Shown one piece after another: positions 1 through 14,300 of a DNA stretch of 62,000 nt. The position numbers were made by a program, and so were the translations under genes. Below the pieces are notes generated by a model. It worked only from the letters and a program-made list of their open reading frames with translations. It did no database searches and was not told where the DNA came from. The number at the start of each line of letters is the position of its first letter. Position 1 is the first letter of the stretch. The DNA comes from Phoronis australis (lineage: Eukaryota; Phoronida; Phoronidae): contig NMRA01000543.1 of NCBI GenBank assembly GCA_002633005.1, forward strand, positions 25,188 through 87,187, written 5' to 3'.

Positions 1-227
1 CTTCGGCGAATCCGGGAATTTACAAAAGTGGCCGAAAGTGTTAGCCAATGAAACGCGTCAAAGATCGATTCTGCATATCCCATGTTCACGCGACTTGCTT
101 ACAAGTCATCGGGAGGACTGTTCTCGGTTAGTGTTCTTTTGAACTTGTATTTGGCAACAACCAAATAACGGTCGGATTAACAAGAGCTGATTCGTATTTG
201 CCGGGTATCTGTTGAGAAGTGTAAAAA

Positions 228-350
228 CTCAGCTCGCATTCGTTGGAAATTCCAGGTCGCATTTTGCGACTTTATACGAGCTGACAAAAATCTCAGCTCG
301 CATTTCCAAATTTCAGGTCGCAAATGCGACCTGCAGCTCGTTATGTCGAG
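228..350. repeat. Two-unit tandem repeat with internal palindromes
   Basis: Two units of about 60 bp both begin CTCAGCTCGCATT and continue with a variant of AAATTTCAGGTCGCA followed by a TGCGAC inverted partner. Each unit can fold on GTCGCA/TGCGAC, and AGCTCG recurs as CGAGCT. No gene is associated. It could be part of a larger repeat that starts outside the window. Confidence 0.5.
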
Positions 351-854
351 CCCTGCACTCTCAAATTACGCATTAAATAATAACGTGCACATGTCGAAAT
401 TACAATCGTGTGAAGAAAGTTACATATCTCATATAAATGATACGGCAATTATAACTGCTTGGAAATCAAGCCCTTCAAAAGAATTTATTCCCTTGAAGAT
501 TCAACGTTTTACTATTGCCACTCCACCATTTGGATTTTTCAACTAGCGGTGAAGTAAGACATGATTCCTTGAGCAAGAACAAAGTAGATCTGATAGTCCA
601 TTCCCTGAAGAATGAAGTACTCTTTAAGGTCGGGTGTACACCTAATTGTTATGCTATGTTTATCCTAAAATATCTAATTAACCAGCAACTATCAAGCCAT
701 GAAAGTACTAGTATGTATTTTCTGAAAGTAGAAGTCAAAACAAATTCATCTATGTCGTCCACATCATTGTGCAATTGTTTTGGTCCCGTTGGTCGGCGTT
801 TTGGCTGAAAAAGCTCTGTTTTTGAAAGATACATTAATAGCAAATTGATCCTTT

Positions 855-1700
855 AACCTTCATTATTAAGACCTTGGACGACAAAACTTTGGCGAATTTG
901 CTCCAGAATTGTGTCTGGGATTTTGAATGTAACATGCGTTTTTTTAATCTGAAAAACATCCTTACTTGCAATCTCTTTTTTAAAAACATTGTGACTCTTA
1001 ATCCTAAATCAAACATCAAAAATCAATAAAACCTCTAATGAAAAATCTGAGACATAGTTTTTGTGTTATTTGAAAATTCAAACACCGAGGAAATCTGTCA
1101 GCTCTTTTGGAAGAAATCGTGGTTTGAAGGTTGTAGGTTGGCCCAAAGAACGAATGAAGAAAAACGTGGTTTTGTATTATCTATAGCCCACTCACCGTTT
1201 TGTCGTAGTATTATGATTGACGCTGTTCTTGGTGGCTGTGACAGCTGGTGAAATGTGCTCAAAGATACTTCTATAGGCCGTGTTTTTGATAGTTATATAA
1301 ACTTTATGAGACTGGACCAGTTAATTGACATTTTTTGCATACTTGCCGGAGTCGGAGACATGAGTTGTAGTACGGTGCTTATGAAATTAGGTCACCTCGC
1401 ACAGCAGAGCGTCAATGAAAGTGATTGAAAGGTAGAATTATAGCCGAGGAAAATGCCACTGTCAAAGACAAGAAGTATGTGATGAAATTTCTGAACTAAA
1501 ATGTGTGTTGAATTTGATCAGTAGCTGAGTAACATATTTACAGTTTCCTAAGCTACGCTACAGCCGGAGACTGGTTGGCGTTCTCTTACGAAATGGCATT
1601 TCCAAAAATAACTCACGATCTTAGTTTAGGGTTTGAGTATTTTCTAGGATCCATTGTGAATCCTGTGTATTACAACACACAAAAGTTGTCTCCCGAGCTC
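855..1700 (+). other. Possible decayed coding sequence, family unknown
   Basis: On the plus strand, fairly long open stretches occur in more than one frame. One runs from about 1063 through two in-frame stops (near 1250 and 1427) to about 1440. Another runs from about 1545 to 1700, just after an acceptor-like TTTACAG. The translated segments look protein-like rather than low-complexity, but I recognise no domain. A degenerate transposase or a pseudogene fragment is one reading; chance open frames are another. Confidence 0.2.
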
Positions 1701-2358
1701 TAAATAACAATATTTATAATCTCTGTCAGAACTGAGTAACTTGTATCACTCCAATCGTGACCTTCAAGATTTATACCGGGGTTATTTAGTGGAGTATAAT
1801 GCAGGTGCTGGAGTTGATTAGAATTGTTTCGTGGTCGCTTTCAGCTAATTTTGCCCTCCAATAGGAGAAAAATTCTTTCTTTCCTTTTCGTTTACAATCC
1901 ATGTTATTGGTATCAATGGGTTATTATTCAACAATGAAAAGTGTACTGGGCGACACTGCAGCTGACCAAGAACGGTGTGTTGAGGGATGGGCCTACTCTA
2001 ATAATGAACAACAGGACTTTGCATTGTGGGACAAATTTGGCACAAAATATGATTTGACACATCGCAGGTAAACAAGTTTCATGTGATAGGAAGGGCTTCA
2101 AAAAGTGTCAATTTAAATAGAAAAATACAGTCGTAAGGGTAAAACTGAAATCCTCACATACTTTGCCATGAATAACAGAAATATTCAAAAAGCAACGAAA
2201 TTTATTGAGACAGAGGTACACCTATCCTTAAAGCAAGTCGGAAAAAGTCCAGTACGCAAAGTCCATCCTTCAAAATTGTTGATTCTGAAGAAGCGATCAT
2301 GAATTAAGAGCTAGTAACATTGAATACATGCAATAGAACTTATGTTTTGTGTTTACAG

Positions 2359-5300
2359 GAGACAGCAGTACATAGGTGCTATCAAATTTGCAGAATTTGA
2401 CCTATCTTCAGGAAGTGGTCGTCGCGTTGTTGTGACAACTGAGCAGAATGTAGTGGCCTCACTCACATCTAAAAATGGTGCAATTAGTAAGTCCAACACT
2501 TTACTGTTATGTCACTTATTAGCGGCGGTCTTTTAATAAGCACCGGTTGTAAATAAACGCTGGAGATAGTAATTCGTGACACATTGAAAACTCAACTGCA
2601 ATTACCGTTTTTCTCAGACAGTCTGAAGCCTTCTGTTAACTAAATGTAATTCACCATATGAAATAAAGCTTGGGAATTAATAAGTAAATGTGTTCCAAGC
2701 ATTGAAAATAACGAGTAATGTAATGCTTGTTTGAACAACATTTATACAAAAGAAAGAAAATCCCAGAAAATTCGCTGTAGTTGTCGTTTGAGAACTACTG
2801 CATGTCTGTTGATGGTAATAAGTGCAAGGACTGCAAACTTGGCCTTGTTGAATAAGTGCCAGGTCTTAAATAAGCACCAGGTCATATAATGGGCTTGAAA
2901 AATAAGCAACCAGGCTCTAATATGTGACGTTACAATATGTCAGTCAACAGTCATTCTATCTGCTATAATACTTCTAGTCTCACAACTGCTTCACAAATAA
3001 ATACCCCATAGGCGGGGGGGGGGGNGGGGGGGTGACGGGAAGGCAAAGGCTGCTCAATGAACCATCTATGGCGCTTATGGGTAGTTCAGTCAGGTCTGCT
3101 TCAGTTACAGCCAGGTTAGTTTTGTTTCTAGCTGAGTCTGTGACGTGAGCAGATGAGAACCCAGGGAATGGAAAATTTGGCAATAACCGGGGCAGCAAGG
3201 CAAATAGTCCGCTTATCATAAATTCATAAGTGCCAGTTCCATTAGCTAGTTCTGGGTGCAGAACACTCCTGTTAAAAAATGTCTCCTAGTTAGAAACAAA
3301 AAATAAGAGAATCCAGCTTTTAATTTAAAACTGCAGACCAGGGCTTCACTTCACAATAATTTAAATTTTAGCTTTTGATAAATGAAATTTTAATGTATGT
3401 TAAAATAGCAGTCACGTGGTCTTGAACTTCCTTTTGCACAGAGTGGCTGATAAAATTGTCTACAGAGAATCTGCACCTCTTATAGAGTTGTCAGTGGTCA
3501 TGATTTTATTCTGCTATTAGTTTAATGCTTATCGTTCACAGGTTGGAGACAGATTATGGAGAATGGAGACAGGGGTCGGATAGATGCAATGATTCACTAC
3601 AAGAACAGTTGAGTTTCTTTTGTTTCCACTGTCATCCTGCATTTGAATTAGGTGTACTCCAGTGCACCACAATGCATGCTATGTACTATGTAATGTCAAG
3701 GGGCCTGCTCTCATTTTCAAATAAGCTGATGTGAAATACAGTGCGCTAAATGTAAAGGGTAAATAATGGACCTTTTTTGTGTTATGGCTGCCTGTTTTAT
3801 TGATGACATTTTCTTTGAATAAGTTTACTTATATGTATATCAATGTTTATTTGAATGTATATGAAGAGGGGTCTGCTTTCCAGTGCATCCCCCTAATAAA
3901 ATCACTGGACGGGTGCAAACTGAGCGGTGGTTGTTTAATTTTTTATTGTGATTCAGAAATTGTTTTTATTTAAAAGTTGGCAAAGACATTATCACAAGTT
4001 TTACTGAACGCCCAATTTTCAGGTGTGATTACACTGAGTCCAGTCGGTCAATATCTACGCAGTTGGCACTCTACCACAGGGCATTTAACATGGGAGACAA
4101 GTTTTCCACCCACTCCTGCAACACAGTAAGTGCATATTTACTCCCCAGTAAGTATTATGGTATTTGCTTAACTCTTATTTGACAAATTCACTTCACCTGG
4201 CGCTCGTGAAATTATATAACTCAACTATATTTAACTTTCTCTTTGTAACACATAGTTCTGAGATGCTTTGAGTATGGCATTTGAGTTGAAGCCTAAGAAC
4301 GGGGTGTAAAGCTGCATTTTGCCTTTGTTAACTGGGTAAAAACGAGGATTGAATCAGAGCTTTTACTCTCATAAAGTCGGTCTCATAATAGTCCTTACCT
4401 TGGTGGGATTCTGTTTTCTTTACCAACAAGAGAGGCACATGTATGCATTACCTGTCACTTGAGTTCATAATGAAATTAGAATCTTATCATGGTAAGGATT
4501 ATTATGAGATCGATTTTTACAAGTAAGGGGCCAACTTTCATTTTTCATCCAGCTAAACTGTGTGAATTGCTGAATTGCTGCTTGACTTGAACCACTACAC
4601 TGCATAAAAGTACGAAATAGTTTTTCAAAACTGATGGCTTGTTAGCCGTATGACCTTCTAATATATTTGTTGGCTTAAAATGAGTCCCATTATACTAAGG
4701 AGACCGATGAGACTGATTTTTCTTGGTAAATGGCTTAGTTTCGATTTTCTCATTTTATCGGTAATTATGCAAACTGGAGCTAAGGGATTTCTGGCTGTAC
4801 AACGTGATATATTTTTTTGCAATATATCTTCATGTATTTGTTTTTTTCCAGCGGTGGCAGCGCCCTCTATTTGGGAAGTGAAAAGAGTAAGTGTTCTTGT
4901 TTTGTTTCGAAAAACGATTAGAAAACCATTATGAGGTCTCACCGGCTCTGCTGCAGGGACTTGCCATTCCATAATTTGAGCAACCTTTTCCTTTTCAGGA
5001 TGGTCCTCGGGTCTTATTCTGAATGGTATGAGGCAATCGAATTACATAGTTGTGTGGCCAACAAAAGTACAGGCGGCTAATTACTGACCACTGGATACAT
5101 AATGTTATTAATATTTGCGGATTTATTTTTCAAAATATACATTTTGAAAAACTTCAAATCGTATTCCTAACTTTTTCATCTTTCTGTGTTCTATGATACT
5201 ATATTATTTAATTTTACGCTGCCAGACTGTCATGTGTTATTTGTATTTCTGTAATTATTTTCTGTTGCGTCTCGTTAGATAAATTTGCAGCATTGGCATC

Positions 5301-8300
5301 CAACTACCTTGGTGTGTTTGACAGTCTCAAGGGAGGCGAACTGTGGAAGAAGCAGTTAACAACCGGGTAGGACATTTGCTACTGCAGTCATTGTGAAATA
5401 AACTAGTACGGTAAAATCTCACCAATTTCGGACAAAAATTATTGCCAAAATTGCACCGTTGTCATTTTTCATGGGTTGTGAATGCCTACTATCTTTCAAA
5501 ATATTGTATGATAGTAGTTATGTTACAGAACATGGATATGACAAAGCACCATTCTGTCCCTGTATGTCATTTATGTCTGGCATATTGTCTCTAAATTGGT
5601 GATATTTTATCATAACATTTTGTATGTTTTTATGGACTTCTACGTTTCTCAGTAAGTTATTGCCTGTTCAACATGTGCAGGCTTTTTCAAGAGGTTCTGA
5701 ATCACTTCAGGTAGTTCCAGTGCTGGTCCCTAACATTCATGTTGCTCGCTGTATTTTGTCATCAGAGAAGCTTCACGTCACCTTCGAGTCCCGTCAGCGC
5801 TGAGAGCTTTTCAGACTTTTATTCATTAGGTGGCGTGTGGACCAGACGTAAAGATGTTTGTGATCAGTGTTTACCTGTGGTTCAGCATATTTTTTATAAC
5901 TAATTAACATTCAAGCTGTTGCCAAGGCGACTCTGTTGTATCCATAGTAGCGTTTTGTGCATTTTATGCAATAGTTTTCTTTAAAAAAATCAGGAACTCT
6001 CATTTAGCTTTGCCAAACTTATGGCAATAATCGTGGGGGAGTTAGAGAGAATTGTTGCATTATGACACGGTAAATCACTAACAGTTACTCTTAAATTTCA
6101 CTGACAAGATGTGTCAGCTTATGAGGATTTAGTGTATCTACAAATCCACTTGCCAAAATGTTGAGGTTCAACACTTGTGTTTTATCAGAGATCACAAACA
6201 CATTGCTTTGATGTATAAGTGGTATTTTATCCAAAGAGAAAGAAGATTATCCTTTCAAGTTTTGGTGAAAGTAGCAACAGTTACAGTCATGCCGTGAATG
6301 GTTGGAGACACAGTGACACAATGTGCACGAATCCAAGAGCCTGTTCCGTAAAAAAATGATGTAAATTCACAACCTTTTTTAACTTGTGTGTAGACCAAGT
6401 CAGTGTTTATTCTTGACAAAAGTCATAAGTTCTAGTCTGTAGTTATGCCTGTTTGAATTCTTTTGTGATACTAAAAATTATAAACAAAAGGGCACGACAC
6501 ATTATACCTGTGACCAAAATTGGTGGTAAATCCTTAGTGAAACAGACGACTGTAATCAGGCTGTTTGTTTTCTAAAATACAAGGAGGCTATGTTTTACTG
6601 ACAACTTTAGCACTCGAGTTTCATGGCAAAATCTTATTAATGTTTGGTATTAAATTTTGATCCAAATTTATAAATCTCAGTTTCCATTATGTTGTTCCAT
6701 TTGACCTCATTTTGCTCTTTTTGTTTAAAGCTGATATTTTCCAAGCCATTGTTTGTGGCATGTTAGTTTAATTTTGCTGAATCAACCTGATTGATTATCT
6801 CTTCCTGCTGTTATTAGTTAGCTTGATGTTTTGCCTACAGCGAATCTACCACATACAAGTTTCTTGGAGCATCAACCAGTGGCATCGTGGTAGCTGGACC
6901 AACAACAGGGGGCGTTGTCATCAACAAGTACAGCTCAGATGGAGTGCAGTCCTACACTAAAACTATTCCCGCCTTTTGGGTGAAGGATAACACCAAGTGA
7001 GTACTGGTAGTGAACAATCAGTTCTATCATACTTGCGAGTCGAGTGTTCATGTATGCAACACAGGGTTTGACTCTTAGCATAATGTCATCTAGCCCAATG
7101 TGACCTGGCAAAATGCTCATTACATATCACTAATTATATACCATGCTAAGTATCATCCGTACACCAATATTTCTGGTGTGACTGCTATAATCTACTGTAA
7201 GGGACAGCAAAGAAGTAATTATTTTACTCAAAGTTGGAGTTTATTCCAAATTTTAGAAATCAGCAATATTGGCTGCTAAATTCAAGAATTAAGATCAATG
7301 GTAAACAATCATTCACCTTGTTGGTGTTACACATTATCTGGATACATGAAAGTGTTGCATCGAGGATATTTTTGATATTCGTAGAACTGAAAAGTCTATA
7401 TCAGACTGTGGATACAAAACACAGTGTCCAATTTTTGAGAAATGTTACGAGTACCAAAATTGCTCATGTTCCATTTTTAAGAATCAAGAAAATTCAATTT
7501 TGGTTTAAGTTTCGATGTTCTAAAATTTAGAGAGTGTCCCAATTTGGAGAATTTTTTCGTATTTGATATTATTACCATGATGTATCTTTGTAGGTGTATC
7601 ATTCTTGATATCAAATACATGGTGTGCTATGATGACTCTACCGACTCCCTCCAGTGGATATCTCTCAAAGATCCTATGGAGTTTAAATCAACTAGTTTAC
7701 ATGTAAGTTTATCTCTGTGAATCCAGGTGTTCATAGAGGAGTTGCTGTCTGTATCTGCCTTTTAACAGTAATTTCATTTCTGTTTTGCCAATATCAGTTG
7801 CCAAATTGTCATAGTTAGGAATAGCAATGCTCAGTATTGTTATGGAAGAAACAGCTTAGAATGTCCATTGTGGTCAATACAAATCGTTTATGCGCCTACA
7901 TATTTATATGTGGACGCATTATGCCATCATCTCGTCCGTCCGTCCGTCCATCTGGGCGGCGTCCGTCCGGCGTCCGGCGTCCGCTGCTTTATCTCCAAAA
8001 CCCTTTGACATACGCACATGTGTTCCATTCATGAATGGAACGGCATGTGCGAACATTCGGACGGATCCGACTACCGTTGTGCCCCCTAGTGGCAATTTTA
8101 GTTTTTTTACGCTTACCTTTGTATCTTCAAAAGTCCTGAACGGATTTTCATGAAATTTAGTATGTAGGCACCTATTAGTGAGATGACGCTATCCTGCCGT
8201 TTTCAGATGGATTCGACATAGTTTGCGCCACCTAGTGGCCATTTTTAGTGTTTTCGAGTCCGTTTTTGTGCGTCCTCCCCTCTATCAACCAAACCGCTAT

Positions 8301-11300
8301 AAGTATGATTGTGAAAATTGGCATGTATGTTCTTACTATGAAGAGGACGGTTGACGCTGAATTTCCCATGACTTTGATTACTGTGGCGCCTCCTAGTGGC
8401 AGTTTTTTTTTGCGCCCATGGCTGTATCTCCCAAACCGTTTGCAGGATCTTTACTAAATTTAGCAAGTGTATTTATGTGATGTTGACAATGGACGATGAC
8501 GACTTTAGGATGATTCTGACTACCGGTATGCCTCTAGTGGCAATTTTAGTATTTTACATTGACCTCTGTATTTTCATAGGTCTTCAGGTGTATACTTTGT
8601 GTTACTTCGTCACTATGAAGGAAAAGTTCCAAGTAGAAATTTGTTTCTGGCATTCTAATGCTGTGCTAATCTCGTATGTTGGTAAATTTGTTTGTAATTT
8701 TATGTTCCTGTGGTGCTTTAAGCAACTGGTGTATAGGATGTGCTTGTATTATGAAGATCACTCACATTTTGCCCCTAGCCTATTGAGGAGACAATGACCA
8801 TGCCTTTCCATTTTGCAAAGTACAACATACTACATATATGCCTTCTACTGGCCACTTTATGGTCCCAATAAACAACCCTAGAAGGATACCGTATGCGGTG
8901 CAATTGTGGGCGCATTTCAACGCTCTGCGTTGCTCTTGTGTTGTTATTTGTCCTCTAGTTTGAGTGGGCTTAAGTTATTTAATTAGTGATAGCACTGTTT
9001 GTCTGCTAACTGCGTGTATATTGAGATCTGTACTGATTCACCAGTACTTTTTTATTAGCTTTTAGAAAGCCAACAGAAGACGACTCTGACATGATAGAAT
9101 TTCTGGTGAAAATGTATCCTGGCTTAGAAAAGGCGTCGCACTAGATTATTAGTCTTTTATGGTTCTTCAGTTACAAACTAAGTTCGGGTATAACTGCAGA
9201 AGTTATGATTTAGTCTTGTTTAATAATTCTATTCTCTTTAACACATGCTAACAAATACCATTATTTTATTTCATTAAGTTATGTTTGTCTTCTCAGCCCT
9301 TTAGCCCTTTAAGGCAATATCCTCATCCAAATGTGTTTCATTTCACATTTCAGTCGCTGAACCTGGCATTCACTACACCGGAGTTTATGGCTTTTCCTGA
9401 AGCCACTGGGAGTTATTTTGGTCTCAAGTTGGCTGCGGACAAGCAGGCGGTCTTCAAACTGAACGGTAACTTGGGAATCCAGTTGGTTAAAGACTTCACG
9501 TACGCATATGTGGTTCATGCGACGAGGTATGAAGAAGAAGATGTGTTTTCCGTCATCTCTTCAACTGACTCCAAGGTAGTGTGTTCTCTATGTCTCTACT
9601 ACAACTATTGTATATGATGATTTTATGTCAACTGTTGAGCTTTTATTTCAAATGAAGTCAATCAATCTAATAAATGTAATGGTTAGCGTGACATGAACAT
9701 GCACGTAAAGCTAGTTCCTGGATTTACATCTATTTGTTTATTAATCGTCCAATTTATTTCTGCAATTAATTAAGTAACATTAAGTTTTGTGTATCACGTT
9801 AATGTGTGTGATCATCGCCAGTTACTAGATACCACCTATTTCACTAGACACTGCCCTATTTCACTAGATACCACCCTATTTCACTAGACATCACCTATTT
9901 CACTAGATACCCCCTATTTCATTAGATACCACCCTATTTCACTAGATAGCACCCCATTTTACTAGGTGCCACCCTATTTCAATAGATGCCACCCTATTTC
10001 ACTAGGTGTCAATAATATTTCCGCGGAAGGTTTTCAAGGTGATGGTGTCATAGTGTGACTTTTTATTTGCAGAATTTCGAAATTCAGCTCCATAACGTTG
10101 AGACGGGCCAACCGATGAGGGAGTTTAAAATTTCAACATCTCTTGTGAATTACCATGGACTTCCTGTAAAGGTGCAGATCACTTGTTTTTTGATAATACC
10201 GTAATGTTTGAATGTTGCTGTCTCTCGTTTCTTGTATGAACCAGAAAATTTGTTGTTTTTTACTGTGAAAAGTTATCCACTATTAGTTACCTGGTGACTG
10301 AATTGCTGAGAAACTAGTTCCTTGAATGTTTGCTGCAAGACCTGTTCATGAAACAAAAACAATACACAATCTTACAATGATGTGAAATAGTTCTAGGGCA
10401 GTTGGAAGTATCCGCATATCACTTTGTTTAGTGACTAGCAAATCATTGCTGAGTTCTATGACAGATCTTTAATTAATTGAAGATTATTGTGACACCAGTC
10501 TGATAGGGGAATTTTGCCTGATTTTGAAGTATTCTTCTTGGGGAATGGGGATAATATTCAGCCCCAAAACTGAAGCATCGGAGCCACTGCTAGTTGATTG
10601 CAAGATTTAGCCAATTAGAAAAGTTTTTATTCTAAATAAGAAGTCACAGAGTTTCACTGCTTACCTGATGCTCTATTTTTCAGCTGGTCAGCTTACTGGC
10701 TAAGAAGAAAGATGGCACCACTGCTCATAGGGCATTAGTGGTGATGGAGGACCATTCTGTGTTTATGGTTGGACAGGCGGGTATGGTGCCTTCACTGGGT
10801 TTTTTTCTATTGATGTTCATGACAACCCTTCTTTACACTGGTCAATCGTATACTGTTACTATGATGTTCCTGCTCATAGCTAGTCCCTCTATCTCTGCTC
10901 TGGTCTCTGTTTCTTGAACTGCCAGTTCTCTAACTATCCCTATATTTGCCTTTTTACTTGTTTTCCTATACATGCTCGTCACTGTAATCGCCTTACCTGT
11001 ACTTTCTTTGATGCATACCTGGTGGGCCACATTTCTCGAGATAGTAAGTGGGCTTTTCTGTTTGCAGTCCACACCGCCTCTTTATGTTGATGGACATTTG
11101 GTGAAGCTGCTAATGGAACTTGGAATTCGTTATTTAGATTTTGGCATTTATTGATTTGACCTCCTGAAGTCAGATGTCAAACAATCAGAATCGCCATTGC
11201 CCATCACTCTCTTTAATGTCACAAATGTGTGACAAACCCAACTAGTTGAAGATACCAAGCTTGTGGTGGATTCCCAGTATTATTTATTATTTACGGCTTA

Positions 11301-14300
11301 TATTAGAAGTTTTAAAATACTATTTGGACTTCTGGTGGTTTGTTTCTGCTCCTGTCATACATTACTGTATTCTTCAAACTGTTTGCTAAGTGTTGGTACA
11401 ATCTATCTTTGACTTCTCTGGTATAAAATGTTGACAATTTCATTTTTAGTTTGAATCGCAAGCAAAGGACATGTTTAAAAATCACCATTTCTTGTTTATC
11501 ATACATGACTCTATTCTTGACAGTATATTTAAAAATAAGTGGTTTCTACCTATTATAAAAAGACATTTTTGATTTCAGGGAAAATAAACTGGATTCGAGA
11601 AGAGGCTTTGGCATCAATTTTGGCAGTAGAAATGGTTGACCTACCAGTATCAGAAAATCAGGCAAAGTTTGAGGATGAATTTGGCTCTAATGGCCGTAAG
11701 TAGACTTTTTGAAAACTTATGAGCAATGAAGAGTGTATTGTATTGAACATCAGATTCAAGGTGCTTCATCGAACTGATGCTGACAGGGTTCTGGTCCAAT
11801 CTCAGAACTGGAATATGTTTTTGACGTTTTCTCTTCGAGTTTAGTTCAAACTCAAGATCAAGAGTTCATTATTGTGTACTGGAGTACATCGTGGTTTTCG
11901 CAGATGAGTTTCCAGTCCACGTTTACACTTAATGGCCCTCAGATTCATCCAAGTGCATTGCTTAACTTGTGCAACGATATGTTGTACAACGTTTAGATTA
12001 TAAAAGCATCATTTGAACAAACCATGACTGACCTGTGTGGTGTCAAATCTCCATTTGCCAACCTTAGAACATTACAATTTGTGAAGGTTGTTGATTTTCT
12101 TTTAGGTGACATTGCCGGTATGTTTGTGAAAAGGTTTGAGACCCAGTTGTCTCAGTTGAAGGTAAGAGCATTAGGTCTCTTCTGTAAGAGTGCATCAAAG
12201 AGGTATTTTTTCCTATACGTTATATCCTAAATGTTGAAATTAGAAAAAAGTCAATTAGGTTTTATTATTGTTTGACAAAGACCTCGTCGTAACTGACATA
12301 TTGTTAAATTTTAAACTTGCAGACGTTCCTGCTTCATGTTAAGTCGCGGCTGCTAATGAATGCCCGCCACCACCAGCACCATGTGACTGAAGAAGATGAA
12401 GGTGTTGATGATGATGGTGATCAGGATGATGACTACATGACGAGGGATGAGTTTAACTTGCACAAGATGATTGTGGCCGTTACTGCATCGGGAAAGGTAA
12501 ACAAGGCATTGTGGGAATGTCACCTACTATCTTGGAGTTATCTCCACAATGTTAATGGTGCTGCCTGTACATTGCGTGTGGCTTTGTAGGCCACCTTCCA
12601 ATGTTCACCGCAGCAGGAATTCAAACGCGACGGAATTTTCATAAACGTTTTGGAAAGTCTGTGCATACTATGGGTAGTCTTAGATAAGTCTTGGAATTAA
12701 TGCATTGAACTGGAGCCATAAGCTCAAAATATTCTAACATGCCTCAGAAGTAACTAATCTCCAAAACGTTGAAACTCATTACATAACTTTTCAAACTTGA
12801 GAAAAGTTAGCCAAACTCATAAAGGTGAAGTTCAACCTCGTTCCTGTGACGAATCAAAACTGGTTGTGGAGAACATCGAGTGTTAGTAGTTGAAAGGACA
12901 AGCAGCCTTATGATTAGCAGAGTCGCCAGACATTTCAGCAAGGAAATTATGTGGTGGATTTTATACTTGCAAATGTACCACTTTTTTTTTAAAAATTTGG
13001 ACGTGAATCACGACTGTGAAGTTGAACATATGCTGTGACATTTTCCACAAAAATCCACCACTGTGAACATGATGAAATTAATTTTAAGCTTGATAGTGTG
13101 TCATGAGTTTTGTATGTTAGGCCTAAAAAGTGTAATTGGTTCTGGTTTCTGTTTTTTGTTTGAAAATCAAATTGGTGGTGGTGTTTTTTTTACCCAAGAT
13201 TTGAAAATCAAGTTGGTGGTGGTGTTTTTTTTTTTTACCCAAGAAGACTAGATCTTATGCAGGATTTTGTTTTTTATTCATCACGTGACAGATCATGGTG
13301 TTTCAAACCTTGATTACCATTGTTTACGTGCCTTAAGAACTTAGTTGAAGTTGATGCAGGCGGGCATGTTTTCTTTAGTCCGGTAAGCTCAGGTCTCAAA
13401 ATGAGTCGGGTTGAGAACAGAACCAACTTTGTTTTTTGCCTTATACACAGCATCATGAGTATACAAGGTACACATGGTATTTTGGCTTTCGCTGAAAAAC
13501 AGTTATTAATTTTGCTCAACAAACTGATCTAGCACTTCAAAAGTCCTGGTAACTACACTGGTTGTTTTTTTTTCTCACTTGTAGGTATTCGGCCTGGACA
13601 GTTTCCGCGGTCGTATAGTGTGGCAACACTATCTGAAGGAGCTGGTGCCCTACAGTAAGCAGGGCAGGTCTCACCTGATGTTGTATGTACAGAGGAGTAC
13701 GGCGCACTTTCCACATGCACCACAGTGTGCTGTGCTTGGTAAAAACAAGGTACACGCTGTTCATGATATTTGGTATTCACTTTCTAGGTGTGGTGTATTT
13801 CTGTTTGTACTTAGAAATTGTTTTAAGGTGACACTGTATGTAATTATATTTGCCTTTTACCCTTTGTCATATGCTAATATGCTTATCTGTAATACAGAAA
13901 TTACGTTATTGACAGTGTACTAAAGTTCACATTCGTTGGAAAGACAGAAGTCAGATCTTGTGTTGCTCCAAGTTCTGCAGTAATATTAATTGTGCTCGAT
14001 CCTACTGATAAGTGAGACTTTGCTTGACACAGATAGTCTCTCTGATCAGATGGTTTCTATGAGTTTCGCTTCACTTACTTTTGGTAGGTATCTTCTGTTA
14101 CACCTTTTATTAGTTTGTAATCGTTCGTATACTGTTTTTGCTCCTCCTGCTTTGATGTAATGTCTTATTCACAAGCAAACTGCTTCGTTGAGGTTGTAAT
14201 TGTCTCTAACATATTGTTTACCCCTCCCAGGTTACAGGGAATGGCCTGCTGTACACATTCAACCCCATCACAGGTGTGCCAGTGGGTGACTCACGGGGTC

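Larger units (their letters stand above)
1..2358. other. Unresolved region upstream of the first visible EMC1 exon
   Basis: No gene model can be supported here. The first EMC1 exon, which would encode the signal peptide and the residues before the conserved W-R-Q-Q-Y, was looked for as a coding stretch ending in a split Trp codon before a GT donor. It was not found, so it either lies left of the window or is too diverged to see. The region contains a two-unit GC-rich repeat near 228-350 and moderately long open stretches broken by stops between about 855 and 1700. Confidence 0.5.

Noticed and set aside
4852-4870. GGTGGCAGCGCCCTCTA as another CTCF-like box
   Set aside because: It is part of an EMC1 coding exon and unrelated to the repeat family; the match is partial.
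8396-8797. 133-codon plus-strand frame (and its counterpart at 59485-59835 on the minus strand)
   Set aside because: It lies inside the tandem-unit element; conservation between the two copies is explained by their being the same repeat, and the frame has no domain.
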